64,000 nucleotides of DNA, from NCBI GenBank assembly GCA_963667145.1, contig OY762943.1:1302001-1366000 (forward strand). The letters run 5' to 3'. Position 1 is the first letter of the stretch. The number at the start of each line of letters is the position of its first letter. Positions 7,822 through 15,830 of this stretch are shown here, in pieces. A program made the translations under genes and the position numbers. A model generated the notes under the pieces. It was not told the origin of the DNA. It was given only the letters and a program-made list of their open reading frames with translations, and searched no databases. This stretch comes from G963667145 sp963667145. GTDB lineage: Bacteria > Cloacimonadota > Cloacimonadia > G963667145.

Positions 7822-7868
7822 GCTTTTGTTCATCTTTTCGGACGGGCGAAAAGACGAACCAGAAAAGC
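7822..7868. repeat. Palindromic element, copy D
   Basis: Identical in layout to 6691-6737: outer arms GCTTTTGTTC and GAAC...AAAAGC, inner stem CTTTTCG/CGAAAAG at 7834-7840 and 7847-7853. Confidence 0.8.
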
Positions 7869-8104
7869 CCGCTTTTGTCATAAAATCGCTAAAACAGGGG
7901 CGTGAGATGAAGTATTGCTAACCATGAGTAGAAGCATCTCCGAGCAAACGACTATCATCTGCTAATCTAAAACTTGCTTTGTATTTCTCCAATGGAGTTT
8001 TGTTGTTTAGCTATAGTTATGCCAAAAGTTTATCCCACCCAACCTCGAGCGAAGCATACATTGGTTTTAGCACATCCCTCGTTCTCGTTTTCTTTCCCTC
8101 CTCA

Positions 8105-8196
8105 TTCCCGCGTATGCGGGAAACCAGTCGGGCAGTGGCTGGGAACAACCCCAGACTCAAAGAAATGCATCAAGAATGGATACCTGCTTCCGCAGG
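8105..8196. repeat. REP-like double-hairpin element, copy 2
   Basis: TTCCCGC-GTAT-GCGGGAA at 8105-8122 and CCTGC-TTCC-GCAGG at 8183-8196, as in copy 1. Confidence 0.6.
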
Positions 8197-8318
8197 CATG
8201 AGGCAAGAGAGCAAGAAGCCCAAAGCACGCCTAATCCTAGTGTAAACGGGAATCCATTCTTACTCGCCTTCCCAAAATTATCACTTATCCATTATCAATT
8301 GTCAATTGTTTTGAAGGG

Positions 8319-9095
8319 TTACCTAATATTATACCCACCATCCACAAACAGCGTCTGCCCAGTCGTTCCTGCCGACAAATCCGAGAGCAGATAGAGTGCA
8401 GCCGAAGCGACGTCTTTCGTGTCGGTCAATTTCCCGAGAGGAGTCTGCTCGGCATACTCTTTCAGCATTTGGCGAAATCCACCAATAGCAGAAGCTGCAC
8501 GGGTTAGCACAGGTCCTGGCGAAACGACGTTCACGCGGATACCGTTTTTGCCCAAATCACTTGCCATGTAACGAGCACACGCTTCCAAGGTGGCTTTGGC
8601 GACCCCCATTACGTTGTAATTGGGAACTGCTCGCTGAGCACCAAGATAGCTCAAACAAATCGCTGAGCTGTTGCCAGTTGCCTTCATATATGGAGCAACG
8701 CTCTTCATAATCGCCACGAAGGAATAAGCACTAATTTCCATAGTTTTCAAAAAATTATCTCGGGAAACATCGTAGAAATCTCCTTGCAAATCTTCCAATG
8801 AAGGTCCTCCTGCGATGGAATGTACCACAAAATCCAATTTGCCGTCGAAGTGCTTTTCGATGTTTTCATTCAATTTTGGAAAGTCGCTCTCGTCGCAGAC
8901 ATCGAGTTTGCAGGCAAAAGTGGCATTGTTCTCTTCAAAGAGCTTGAGAGCCTTTCTGCAAGAGGTTTCATCCTGATATGTATAGCCTATCTCAGCACCC
9001 TCATCTTTCAGCTTTTTGGCGATTTGCCAAGCGATGCTTTTGCCATTGGCAACACCCAAGACAATCCCTTTCTTATTCTTCATAATGTTTGGCAT
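8319..9095 (-). CDS. fabI: Enoyl-ACP reductase (NADH), FabI
   Basis: 258 residues. It reduces the trans-2 double bond of enoyl-ACP, the last step of each fatty-acid elongation cycle, in the cytoplasm. The short-chain dehydrogenase fold is visible. The nucleotide-binding start GVANGKSIAWQIAKKL (residues 14-29) is typical of FabI. The catalytic set is Y150, Y160 and K167 (SYLGAQRAVPNYNVMGVAK). The C-terminus TGQTLFVDGGYNI is also characteristic. Start chosen at ATG 9095, which has GGGAG about eight bases upstream. The gene is divergent from tuf, and the 260-bp gap between them carries back-to-back TTGACA boxes. Confidence 0.95.
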   Translation of the reverse strand: MPNIMKNKKGIVLGVANGKSIAWQIAKKLKDEGAEIGYTYQDETSCRKALKLFEENNATFACKLDVCDESDFPKLNENIEKHFDGKLDFVVHSIAGGPSLEDLQGDFYDVSRDNFLKTMEISAYSFVAIMKSVAPYMKATGNSSAICLSYLGAQRAVPNYNVMGVAKATLEACARYMASDLGKNGIRVNVVSPGPVLTRAASAIGGFRQMLKEYAEQTPLGKLTDTKDVASAALYLLSDLSAGTTGQTLFVDGGYNIR

Positions 9096-9245
9096 AATAT
9101 TTCTCCCAATTTTTTTTGAATTGTAACAGCTTTTTCAAAATTTTGCAGAAGAATTTTTGAGTAAACAAAAAAACAAAAATTTCCGCCTTTTTTGGCAAAT
9201 TTTGTAGAAATCCATAACGAATTTTTCGCGGGAGTAAAAAAGTAG

Positions 9246-9268
9246 TTGACACTATAACTGATTGTCAA
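9246..9268. promoter_or_regulatory. TTGACA-N11-TGTCAA inverted repeat between fabI and tuf
   Basis: TTGACA at 9246-9251 (plus) and its inverted copy at 9263-9268 (minus) could serve as back-to-back -35 boxes for tuf and fabI, or as a binding site for a dimeric regulator. No good TATAAT lies 17 bases from either. Confidence 0.4.
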
Positions 9269-9317
9269 ATGTTAGCTTTTCGTGAAATAAAAAGTAAGTC
9301 CTGAGGTATGTAATGCC

Positions 9318-9350
9318 TATAATTAAAGAGGACTTTTGATCTTTAGGAGG
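9318..9350 (+). promoter_or_regulatory. tuf: Possible -10 box and ribosome-binding site of tuf
   Basis: A perfect TATAAT at 9318-9323, 32 bases before the start, but without a recognisable -35. AGGAGG at 9345-9350 is five bases from ATG 9356, which decides the start over ATG 9353. Confidence 0.4.
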
Positions 9351-9355
9351 AAATG

Positions 9356-10540
9356 ATGGCAAAGGAAAAATTTGTCAGAACGAAGCCCCATGTGAACGTG
9401 GGAACAATTGGTCACGTTGACCATGGTAAAACTACCCTTACTGCTGCTATTACCAAGGTATTGGCTAGCAAGGGACAAGCCGAATATTCCGATTTCGGTT
9501 CTATCGATAACGCTCCAGAGGAGAGAGAAAGAGGTATCACTATCTCTACCGCTCACGTGGAGTATGAATCTGCTGCCAGACACTACGCACACGTAGATTG
9601 TCCTGGTCACGCCGATTATGTGAAAAACATGATTACTGGTGCCGCTCAAATGGACGGTGCTATCCTTGTTGTTTCAGCTGCTGACGGTCCTATGCCGCAA
9701 ACTCGTGAGCACATTCTTTTGGCTTACCAAGTTGGTGTGCCTGCAATGGTTGTGTTCCTTAACAAGTGCGACCTTGTGGACGATGCTGAGCTTTTGGAGC
9801 TTGTGGAGATGGAAGTTAGAGAGCTTTTGACCTCTTACAAATTCCCAGGTGATGACATTCCGTTTGTTCAAGGTTCTGCTCTCAAGGCTCTTGAGGAAGA
9901 CCCAGAAGGCGTTGCTGCTATTGAGAAGTTGGTGGAAACACTTGATTCTTATATTCCTGAGCCAGTTCGTGAGATTGACAAGCCTTTCTTGTTGCCTGTT
10001 GAGGACGTGTTCTCTATCTCTGGTCGTGGCACAGTTGCCACAGGTCGTGTGGAGACTGGTGCTCTCAAGATTAACGATAAGTTGGAAAGAGTTGGTATCA
10101 AAGACACTATCGAAGTGGTTTGTACTGGCGTGGAAATGTTCCGTAAAATTTTGGATAGTGCTGAAGCTGGCGACAACGTTGGTGTGCTTCTTCGCGGTAT
10201 CAAAAAAGACGAAATCGAAAGAGGTATGGTTTTGGCTGCTCCAAAGAGCATCACTCCTCACACCAAATTCGTTGGTGAGGTTTATGTGCTGAAAGCTGAT
10301 GAAGGTGGACGTCACAAGCCTTTCTTCTCAGGTTATCGTCCTCAATTCTATTTCAGAACCACAGACGTTACTGGAACACTCAACTTGCCTGAAGGCGTAG
10401 AAATGGTTATGCCAGGTGACAACGTGAAAATCAACGGAGAATTGATAGTGCCTATCGCTATGGACAAAGGACTTAGATTTGCTATCCGTGAAGGTGGCAG
10501 AACTATCGGTGCTGGAGTTATAGCTGAGATACAAGAATAA
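9356..10540 (+). CDS. tuf: Elongation factor Tu
   Basis: 394 residues, the usual length. This GTPase delivers aminoacyl-tRNA to the ribosome. G1 is GHVDHGKT (residues 19-26), followed by DCPGHADY, NKCD and GSAL, then beta-barrel domains II and III ending in TIGAGVIAEI. It begins the long ribosomal operon here and is followed by rpsJ after 20 bases. The other str-operon genes (rpsL, rpsG, fusA) are absent from the window, with fabI divergent upstream. The promoter of the whole cluster is expected in 9246-9345. Confidence 0.98.
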   Translation: MAKEKFVRTKPHVNVGTIGHVDHGKTTLTAAITKVLASKGQAEYSDFGSIDNAPEERERGITISTAHVEYESAARHYAHVDCPGHADYVKNMITGAAQMDGAILVVSAADGPMPQTREHILLAYQVGVPAMVVFLNKCDLVDDAELLELVEMEVRELLTSYKFPGDDIPFVQGSALKALEEDPEGVAAIEKLVETLDSYIPEPVREIDKPFLLPVEDVFSISGRGTVATGRVETGALKINDKLERVGIKDTIEVVCTGVEMFRKILDSAEAGDNVGVLLRGIKKDEIERGMVLAAPKSITPHTKFVGEVYVLKADEGGRHKPFFSGYRPQFYFRTTDVTGTLNLPEGVEMVMPGDNVKINGELIVPIAMDKGLRFAIREGGRTIGAGVIAEIQE

Positions 10541-10560
10541 TTTAAATTCAAGGTATATTA

Positions 10561-10869
10561 ATGAAAACTAATAGAATTAGAATAAAAATGAAGGCTTATG
10601 ACCACAGATTGTTGGACGCTTCGGTTGGTGAGTTGGTTAACAGCGTAAAGAGTACAGGAGCGAAAGTTGTCGGTCCTGTTCCTCTGCCTACCGAAAAGAC
10701 CGTTTACACTGTGCTTCGTTCGCCTCACGTGAACAAAAAATCGCAAGAGCAATTTCAGATGCTTGTCCACAAAAGAGTAATTGATATAGAAAATCCTACT
10801 TCTAACACCACGAATGCGTTGAAAAAAATCAGCTTGCCTTCTGGTGTTCATGTAGAGGTTAAGGCTTAG
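10561..10869 (+). CDS. rpsJ: Ribosomal protein S10 (uS10)
   Basis: 102 residues, full length. 30S head protein, also the NusB partner in antitermination. Typical motifs are IRIKMKAYDHRLLD at the start, GPVPLPTEK in the middle and the SPHVNKKSQEQF loop. AAGG lies upstream of the ATG. It is followed by rplC after a few bases, in the canonical S10 operon order. Confidence 0.98.
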   Translation: MKTNRIRIKMKAYDHRLLDASVGELVNSVKSTGAKVVGPVPLPTEKTVYTVLRSPHVNKKSQEQFQMLVHKRVIDIENPTSNTTNALKKISLPSGVHVEVKA

Positions 10870-10879
10870 GGGGTTGGGG

Positions 10880-11494
10880 ATGTTAGGAATAGTTGGAAAG
10901 AAAATCGGCATGAGCCAGATTTTTGACGAAGATGCAAGAGTGATTCCTGTGACGGTGGTGCAAGCTGGACCATGCAAAGTCGTGCAAAAGAAAACTAAGG
11001 ATGTTGACGGTTATTCCGCTGTGCAAGTCGGTTTCGACAAAAAATCTAAGAAAAATGTTTCTAAAGCTATGCAAGGTCATTTCAAAGGTGATTGTTACAA
11101 AGTTGTCAGAGAGTTTTCTGTAGGTTCCGATGCTGAGTTGGATGGTTTGGAAGAGTTGTCAGTTGATTTGTTTGAAGTTGACGAATTTGTGGATGTAGTG
11201 GGAACTAGCAAAGGTAGAGGATTTACTGGTGTGATGAAGAGACACAATTTCAGCGGTATGAAAGCCAGTCACGGTGTACACGAGAGTTATCGTGGACCGG
11301 GTTCTATCGGTTTGTGTGCTACTCCGTCCCGTGTGTTCAAGGGAAAAAAACTTCCAGGACAATATGGGAATAGTAGAGTTACCGTGAAAAACTTGAGAAT
11401 TGTTAAAATCGATAAAGAGAGAAATTTGCTTTTTATCCAAGGTGCAGTTCCTGGTCACAGAAACAGCGTTGTCTTGCTGAAGAAGTTAGGATAG
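10880..11494 (+). CDS. rplC: Ribosomal protein L3 (uL3)
   Basis: 204 residues from ATG 10880 (MLGIVGKKIGMSQIF), preceded by TAGGGGG at 10867-10873. A TTG at 10874 would add two residues, but its site is worse placed. 50S protein near the peptidyl-transferase centre. The extended loop with KGRGFTGVMKRHNF and the ASHGVHESYRGPGSIG segment are diagnostic. Confidence 0.97.
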   Translation: MLGIVGKKIGMSQIFDEDARVIPVTVVQAGPCKVVQKKTKDVDGYSAVQVGFDKKSKKNVSKAMQGHFKGDCYKVVREFSVGSDAELDGLEELSVDLFEVDEFVDVVGTSKGRGFTGVMKRHNFSGMKASHGVHESYRGPGSIGLCATPSRVFKGKKLPGQYGNSRVTVKNLRIVKIDKERNLLFIQGAVPGHRNSVVLLKKLG

Positions 11495-11508
11495 GAGAAC
11501 TTTAGTAA

Positions 11509-12138
11509 ATGGAAATAAAAAAATACAAATTGGATGGTTCTGAAAACGGAGTTGTTTCTCTGCCTGATGAACTCTTTGCCAAGGAGTGTGACGGTGCCGA
11601 TGTTGTGATTTACGAGGTGGTGAAAGCCTATCTTGCCAATCAACGACAAGGGACTTCCAGTGTGAAGAACAGATCTGAAGTGCAAGGAAGTAGAAAAAAA
11701 TTATTCCGTCAAAAGGGAACAGGTAATGCTCGTCCCGGTGACCGCAAAACTCCTATAAGACGTGGTGGAGGTAGAGCTTTTGGTCCGCAACCCAAAGATT
11801 GGAGTGTGAGAGTGCCTAAGAAGTTGAAGAGATTGGCTTTGAAATTGGCTCTGAGCGATTTGGTGAAAAAAGATGGTTTGCTTGTTATCGAAGATATTAA
11901 ATTCGAGGCTCCATCTACCAAAAAAGCTAAAGACATTGTTGCTGGATTGGGCAATGGTAGAAAGAAGTTGGTGATATTTGATAGCAGTGATGCTAACTTG
12001 GTAAAATCTTTTTCCAATATTACCGATGTATCTACAGACAGAGCGGACACTCTTTATGCTTATCAGGTGTTGAACGCTGACAATATGCTGATTACAGAAA
12101 GTGGACTGAAGAAAGTTATAGAGGTTTTTGGATCATGA
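11509..12138 (+). CDS. rplD: Ribosomal protein L4 (uL4)
   Basis: 209 residues. Lines the peptide exit tunnel, and in some bacteria represses its own operon. The tunnel loop is seen as RNRSEVQGSRKKLFRQKGTG-like sequence (residues ~52-70) followed by GGGRAFGPQPKDW. It overlaps rplW by four bases (ATGA at 12135). Confidence 0.97.
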   Translation: MEIKKYKLDGSENGVVSLPDELFAKECDGADVVIYEVVKAYLANQRQGTSSVKNRSEVQGSRKKLFRQKGTGNARPGDRKTPIRRGGGRAFGPQPKDWSVRVPKKLKRLALKLALSDLVKKDGLLVIEDIKFEAPSTKKAKDIVAGLGNGRKKLVIFDSSDANLVKSFSNITDVSTDRADTLYAYQVLNADNMLITESGLKKVIEVFGS

Positions 12139-12437
12139 GAAAGTCAGATAGACAAATAATTATTGCTCCTCACATTACTGAGAAATCTTCGGAATTGATG
12201 GTGGTAAACGCCAGAAATGAGAAGACGTATGTTTTCAAGGTAAGCAGAGCTGCCAATAAGATAGAGATTAAGAAAGCTTTGGAAAAGATTTTCTCTGTTA
12301 AGGTTAAGAATGTGAACACAATAAACCAACAGGGGAAAGTTAAAACCATGGGTAGATTTGCCGGTAAAAGAGCTGATTGGAAAAAAGCTATTGTTACTTT
12401 GCAAGCTGGGGAATCGTTCCCTGAATTTGAAGTTTAG
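12135..12437 (+). CDS. rplW: Ribosomal protein L23 (uL23)
   Basis: 100 residues. Sits at the exit of the peptide tunnel and docks trigger factor and SRP. The start IIIAPHITEKSSELM and the KKALEKIFSVKVKNVNT segment are typical. It overlaps the rplD stop, so translation is coupled. Confidence 0.97.
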   Translation: MRKSDRQIIIAPHITEKSSELMVVNARNEKTYVFKVSRAANKIEIKKALEKIFSVKVKNVNTINQQGKVKTMGRFAGKRADWKKAIVTLQAGESFPEFEV

Positions 12438-12451
12438 AGGATTTTGGAGAT

Positions 12452-13291
12452 ATGGGAATCAGAAAATATAAGCCAGTTACACCTACTCAGAGGTTTAAGA
12501 CTGGATATACTTTTGAAGAGATTACTACTTCCACTCCCGAAAAGAGTTTGTTGGCTCCTTTGCCCAAAAAGGCTGGTAGGAACAACCAAGGACGAATTTC
12601 GGTGAGAAGAAGAGGTGGTGGTCACAAGAGAAAGTATAGAATTATCGATTTTAAAAGAAATAAGAGAGGCGTAGAAGCTGTTGTTGCTTCTGTGGAATAC
12701 GATCCGAACAGAACCGCAAGGATTTGCCTTTTGAACTATGTAGATGGTGAGAAACGCTATATTATAGCACCTCTTGGCATCGAAGTTGGTCAAAAGATTG
12801 TTGCTGGTGACGGGTCTCCGATTGCAGTTGGCAACGCCCTTCCTCTTAAGGATATTCCGCTTGGTACCTTGGTGCACAATGTTGAGTTTACTCCTGGTAG
12901 AGGTGGTCAGTTGGCTCGCTCCGCCGGTTCTTATGTGCAAGTTGTTGCCAAAGATAACGGCTATATTCACCTAAAGATGCCTTCTGGCGATGTACACTTG
13001 GTTAGAGAAGGATGCTATGCAACCATCGGTCAAGTTGGCAACGTGGAAAGAAACACTTTGCAACTCGGTAAAGCTGGTCGTTCCAGATGGCTCGGCAAAA
13101 GACCGAAAGTGCGTGGTGTTGCGATGAACCCAGTAGATCACCCGATGGGTGGTGGTGAAGGTAAAACTTCTGGTGGTGGTCATCCAAGATCTCCATGGGG
13201 TGTGCTTGCCAAAGGCGGCAAAACTCGTAAGAAGAAAAAGTACTCTGATAAGTTTATAGTGAAAGCTAAGAAAAGAAAAGGTAGGAAATAA
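12452..13291 (+). CDS. rplB: Ribosomal protein L2 (uL2)
   Basis: 279 residues. Core 50S protein needed for subunit joining and peptidyl transfer. The basic RRRGGGHKRKYRIIDFKR block (residues ~50-67) and the C-terminal VRGVAMNPVDHPMGGGEG loop, with the invariant His, are present. Its TAA shares one base with the rpsS ATG. Confidence 0.98.
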   Translation: MGIRKYKPVTPTQRFKTGYTFEEITTSTPEKSLLAPLPKKAGRNNQGRISVRRRGGGHKRKYRIIDFKRNKRGVEAVVASVEYDPNRTARICLLNYVDGEKRYIIAPLGIEVGQKIVAGDGSPIAVGNALPLKDIPLGTLVHNVEFTPGRGGQLARSAGSYVQVVAKDNGYIHLKMPSGDVHLVREGCYATIGQVGNVERNTLQLGKAGRSRWLGKRPKVRGVAMNPVDHPMGGGEGKTSGGGHPRSPWGVLAKGGKTRKKKKYSDKFIVKAKKRKGRK

Positions 13292-13554
13292 TGGCTCGCT
13301 CAGTAAAAAAAGGCCCTTTCGTGGATGAACATTTGCTCAAGAAAGTAGAGCAAATGAAGAAAGACGGGAAGAAGTCCGTGATTAAGACTTGGTCAAGAAG
13401 ATCCACCATTATTCCGGATTTCATCGGATACACATTTGCTGTGCATAACGGCAGAAAGTTTATTCCAGTGTTTGTTTCGGAAGATTTGGTTGGTCACAAG
13501 TTCGGCGAATTTTCTCATACCAGAACTTTTAGGGCTCACACGAATAGAGGTTAG
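13291..13554 (+). CDS. rpsS: Ribosomal protein S19 (uS19)
   Basis: 87 residues. 30S head protein next to S13. Typical sequence: MARSVKKGPFVDEHL, IKTWSRRSTIIPDFIG, HKFGEFSHTRTFRAH. It overlaps the rplB stop by one base, and its own stop overlaps a potential GTG of rplV. Confidence 0.98.
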   Translation: MARSVKKGPFVDEHLLKKVEQMKKDGKKSVIKTWSRRSTIIPDFIGYTFAVHNGRKFIPVFVSEDLVGHKFGEFSHTRTFRAHTNRG

Positions 13555-13559
13555 TGACT

Positions 13560-13910
13560 ATGGAATATAAAGCTGTATTAAAAGATTATAGAGGTTCGGC
13601 TCGCAAGGCTCGACTAGTGGTAGACTTGGTAAGAGGTAAATCTGTTATAGAAGCTCAAAAAATATTGTTTTTGTCTAAGCAAAAAGTGGCTAAGCAAATG
13701 TACAAATTGCTCAACTCCGCTGTGGCGAATGCAAAAGATTTGGCTGCTGGCACTAATGATGCTGACTTGGTGGTTTCTAAGGCTTATGCCAACGAGGGAC
13801 GCACCGCCAAAAGATTTAGACCAAGAGCTCAAGGCAGAGCAACCACAATTTTGAAGAGAAGCTGTCACATATATTTGTTTGTGAAAGATATTACTAAGGA
13901 AGGAGAATAG
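13560..13910 (+). CDS. rplV: Ribosomal protein L22 (uL22)
   Basis: 116 residues from ATG 13560. A GTG at 13554 would add two residues and overlap rpsS, but the AGAGG at 13546-13550 is better spaced to 13560. The protein lines the exit tunnel. GSARKARLVVDLVRGKSV and the C-terminal RPRAQGRATTILKRSCHI hook region are diagnostic. Confidence 0.95.
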   Translation: MEYKAVLKDYRGSARKARLVVDLVRGKSVIEAQKILFLSKQKVAKQMYKLLNSAVANAKDLAAGTNDADLVVSKAYANEGRTAKRFRPRAQGRATTILKRSCHIYLFVKDITKEGE

Positions 13911-13911
13911 A

Positions 13912-14559
13912 ATGGGACAAAAAGTTAATCCTATAGGTTTGCGATTGGGCATCAACAAAGAGTCCGATTCTATTTGGTTTGCTACAGGCAAAGAGTATAT
14001 TGACAACTTGCAAGAAGATTTGATGGTGAAAAAGTACCTCAAGAGCAGACTTGCCACTGCGATGGTTTCTAAGGTTAAAATTTATCGCAAGAGTTCTCAA
14101 CTCACTGTGGACATTTACACTGCAAGACCAGGACAAGTGATTGGTAAAAAAGGTGCGGAAATTGAACTTTTGCGTGATGAAATTTCACTGCTTCTCAACA
14201 AGAAAAGAGAGAGAAAAATTTCTGTTTTTGTGAATGTGAACGAGATAAAGAAGATGTGGTGTGATGCTCAGCTCGTTGGTCAAGAGATTGCCAGACAATT
14301 GCAAAACAGAGTCTCTTTTAGAAGAGTGATGAAGTTTGCTATCAGAAACGCCAAAAGAGATGGTGCCATGGGCATCAAGATTCAGTGTTCGGGTAGATTG
14401 GGTGGAGCTGAAATGGCGAGAACCGAAAGATATACCGATGGTTCTACACCCTTGCACACACTTCGTGCCGATATTGATTATGCTTTGGTAGAAGCAAACA
14501 CAACTTATGGTATCATTGGTATTAAGGTTTGGATATACAAAGGCGATATCCTCAATTAA
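13912..14559 (+). CDS. rpsC: Ribosomal protein S3 (uS3)
   Basis: 215 residues. 30S protein at the mRNA entry tunnel. The KH domain with VIGKKGAEIELLRDEI (residues ~75-90) and the C-terminal CSGRLGGAEMARTE segment are clear. A good AAGGAG precedes the ATG. The C-terminal tail is short, as in many low-GC species. Confidence 0.98.
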   Translation: MGQKVNPIGLRLGINKESDSIWFATGKEYIDNLQEDLMVKKYLKSRLATAMVSKVKIYRKSSQLTVDIYTARPGQVIGKKGAEIELLRDEISLLLNKKRERKISVFVNVNEIKKMWCDAQLVGQEIARQLQNRVSFRRVMKFAIRNAKRDGAMGIKIQCSGRLGGAEMARTERYTDGSTPLHTLRADIDYALVEANTTYGIIGIKVWIYKGDILN

Positions 14560-14575
14560 TTAAGGAGTTAAGATA

Positions 14576-14995
14576 ATGTTAGCACCAAAGAGAACAAAAT
14601 TTAGGAAGCAACAGAGAGGTCGAATGAAAGGTCTTGCTAAACGCGGTAGCGAAGTAAGTTTCGGCAATTTCGGTTTGCTTGCTCAAGGTTGTGGTTGGAT
14701 TAATTCTCGTCAAATTGAGGCTGTGCGTGTAGTTTTAACCAGAACTTTGAAAAGAACAGGTAAAGTGCATATTCGTATTTTTCCTGATAAACCTTATACT
14801 CAAACCGCTGCTGAAACCCGTATGGGTAAAGGTAAGGGTGAACCTGAGTATTGGGTAGCAGTAGTTAAGCCAGGAAGAGTCTTGTTTGAATTGGAGATAG
14901 AAGATGCGGCTTTGGCTAGAGAAGCTATCTCTAAAGCAGGAAAGAAATTGCCTATCAAGACTGAGATGGTTTACAGAGGAGAGGTGAGAATATGA
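14576..14995 (+). CDS. rplP: Ribosomal protein L16 (uL16)
   Basis: 139 residues, near the A-site tRNA elbow. Starts MLAPKRTKFRKQQRGRMKG and carries the RMGKGKGEPEYWVAVVKPG loop. AAGGAG eight bases upstream of the ATG. It overlaps rpmC by four bases. Confidence 0.98.
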   Translation: MLAPKRTKFRKQQRGRMKGLAKRGSEVSFGNFGLLAQGCGWINSRQIEAVRVVLTRTLKRTGKVHIRIFPDKPYTQTAAETRMGKGKGEPEYWVAVVKPGRVLFELEIEDAALAREAISKAGKKLPIKTEMVYRGEVRI

Positions 14996-15198
14996 AAATT
15001 GCTGAAATTCGTCAAATGAGCGATGGTGAATTGCAAGATAGTTTGAACAAGTTGGAAGAGAAACTTTTCGATTTGAGATTTGCACAGGCAATGGGAAAAT
15101 TGGAAACTCCTTCGGCTTTTAGACTTGCAAGGAAAGATATTGCTCGTATTAAGACTATTGTAAACGAAAGAGCAAAAATAGGGGAAGCAAATGTTTAG
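14992..15198 (+). CDS. rpmC: Ribosomal protein L29 (uL29)
   Basis: 68 residues, two helices. Located at the tunnel exit beside L23. The pattern LQDSLNKLEEKLFDLRFAQA with RLARKDIARIKTIVNER is typical. It overlaps both rplP (4 bases) and rpsQ (8 bases). Confidence 0.97.
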   Translation: MKIAEIRQMSDGELQDSLNKLEEKLFDLRFAQAMGKLETPSAFRLARKDIARIKTIVNERAKIGEANV

Positions 15199-15442
15199 TA
15201 GAAGATTGTCAAGGGTTGGCAAGGTGGTTTCCGACAAGATGGACAAGACGATTGTCGTGGAAATCGAGAGAAAGTTTGCTCATCCCTTGTATAAGAAAAT
15301 GGTAAGAAAACACAAAAAGGTTAAGGCTCACGACGAGAATAACATCTGTAAATTCGGCGATGTTGTTGCTATCACAGAGTCCAAGCCTTTTAGCAAAACC
15401 AAGAAATGGGTTTTGGATAAAGTTTTGGAAGAAAGTAAATAG
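15191..15442 (+). CDS. rpsQ: Ribosomal protein S17 (uS17)
   Basis: 83 residues, an OB-fold primary 16S binder. Motifs: KVVSDKMDKTIVVEIERKF, HPLYKKMVRKHKK, GDVVAITESKPFSKTK. Start at 15191 lies inside the end of rpmC, after AGGGGAAGCAA. Confidence 0.97.
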   Translation: MFSRRLSRVGKVVSDKMDKTIVVEIERKFAHPLYKKMVRKHKKVKAHDENNICKFGDVVAITESKPFSKTKKWVLDKVLEESK

Positions 15443-15452
15443 GACTTTAGAT

Positions 15453-15821
15453 ATGATACAAATGCAAACAAATCTGGTGGTAGCAGACAATTCTGGAGCT
15501 AAATTGGCTCAATGTATCAAGGTGCTTGGTGGTTCCAAGAAGAGATACGCTACTGTTGGAGATATTATTGTTATCGCTGTCAAAAAAGCTTTGCCCGGTG
15601 GTCGTATTAAGAAGAAAGCTGTGGCTAAGGGTTTGATAGTTAGAACCAAAAAAGCGGTTAGAAGACAAGACGGTTCTTATATTAGATTTTCCGACAATGC
15701 CGTCGTGATAGTCAACGATGCTGGTGAACCTGTTGGTACTCGTGTTTTTGGTCCAGTTTCCAGAGAGCTGAGAGAGCATGGATATTCCAAGATTATATCC
15801 CTGGCTCCAGAAGTGGTGTAA
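15453..15821 (+). CDS. rplN: Ribosomal protein L14 (uL14)
   Basis: 122 residues from ATG 15453 (MIQMQTNLVVADNSGAKLA), which is the family's usual start. The open frame extends 31 codons further upstream into rpsQ and is not used. It forms inter-subunit bridges. PGGRIKKKAVAKGLIVRTKK and the C-terminal RELREHGYSKIISLAPEV match the family. Confidence 0.97.
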   Translation: MIQMQTNLVVADNSGAKLAQCIKVLGGSKKRYATVGDIIVIAVKKALPGGRIKKKAVAKGLIVRTKKAVRRQDGSYIRFSDNAVVIVNDAGEPVGTRVFGPVSRELREHGYSKIISLAPEVV

Positions 15822-15830
15822 GGGGGAGAG

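Larger units (their letters stand above)
7588..8239. repeat. 652-bp direct repeat, copy 2
   Basis: Copy of 6456-7108, offset about 1131 bases. It covers codons 1-28 of the small lipoprotein gene and its upstream region. It includes the palindrome 7754-7776, the TTGACA box (minus strand 7737-7732), the palindromic element 7822-7868 and the REP-like hairpins 8105-8196. Beyond it, 8240-8318 holds only a CAATTGTCAATTG-type motif near 8295. Confidence 0.9.

Noticed and set aside
6843..8245. 75- and 88-codon plus-strand frames recurring in both large repeats
   Set aside because: They run through the REP-like hairpins, have no consistent ribosome-binding site, and recur only because the DNA is duplicated.
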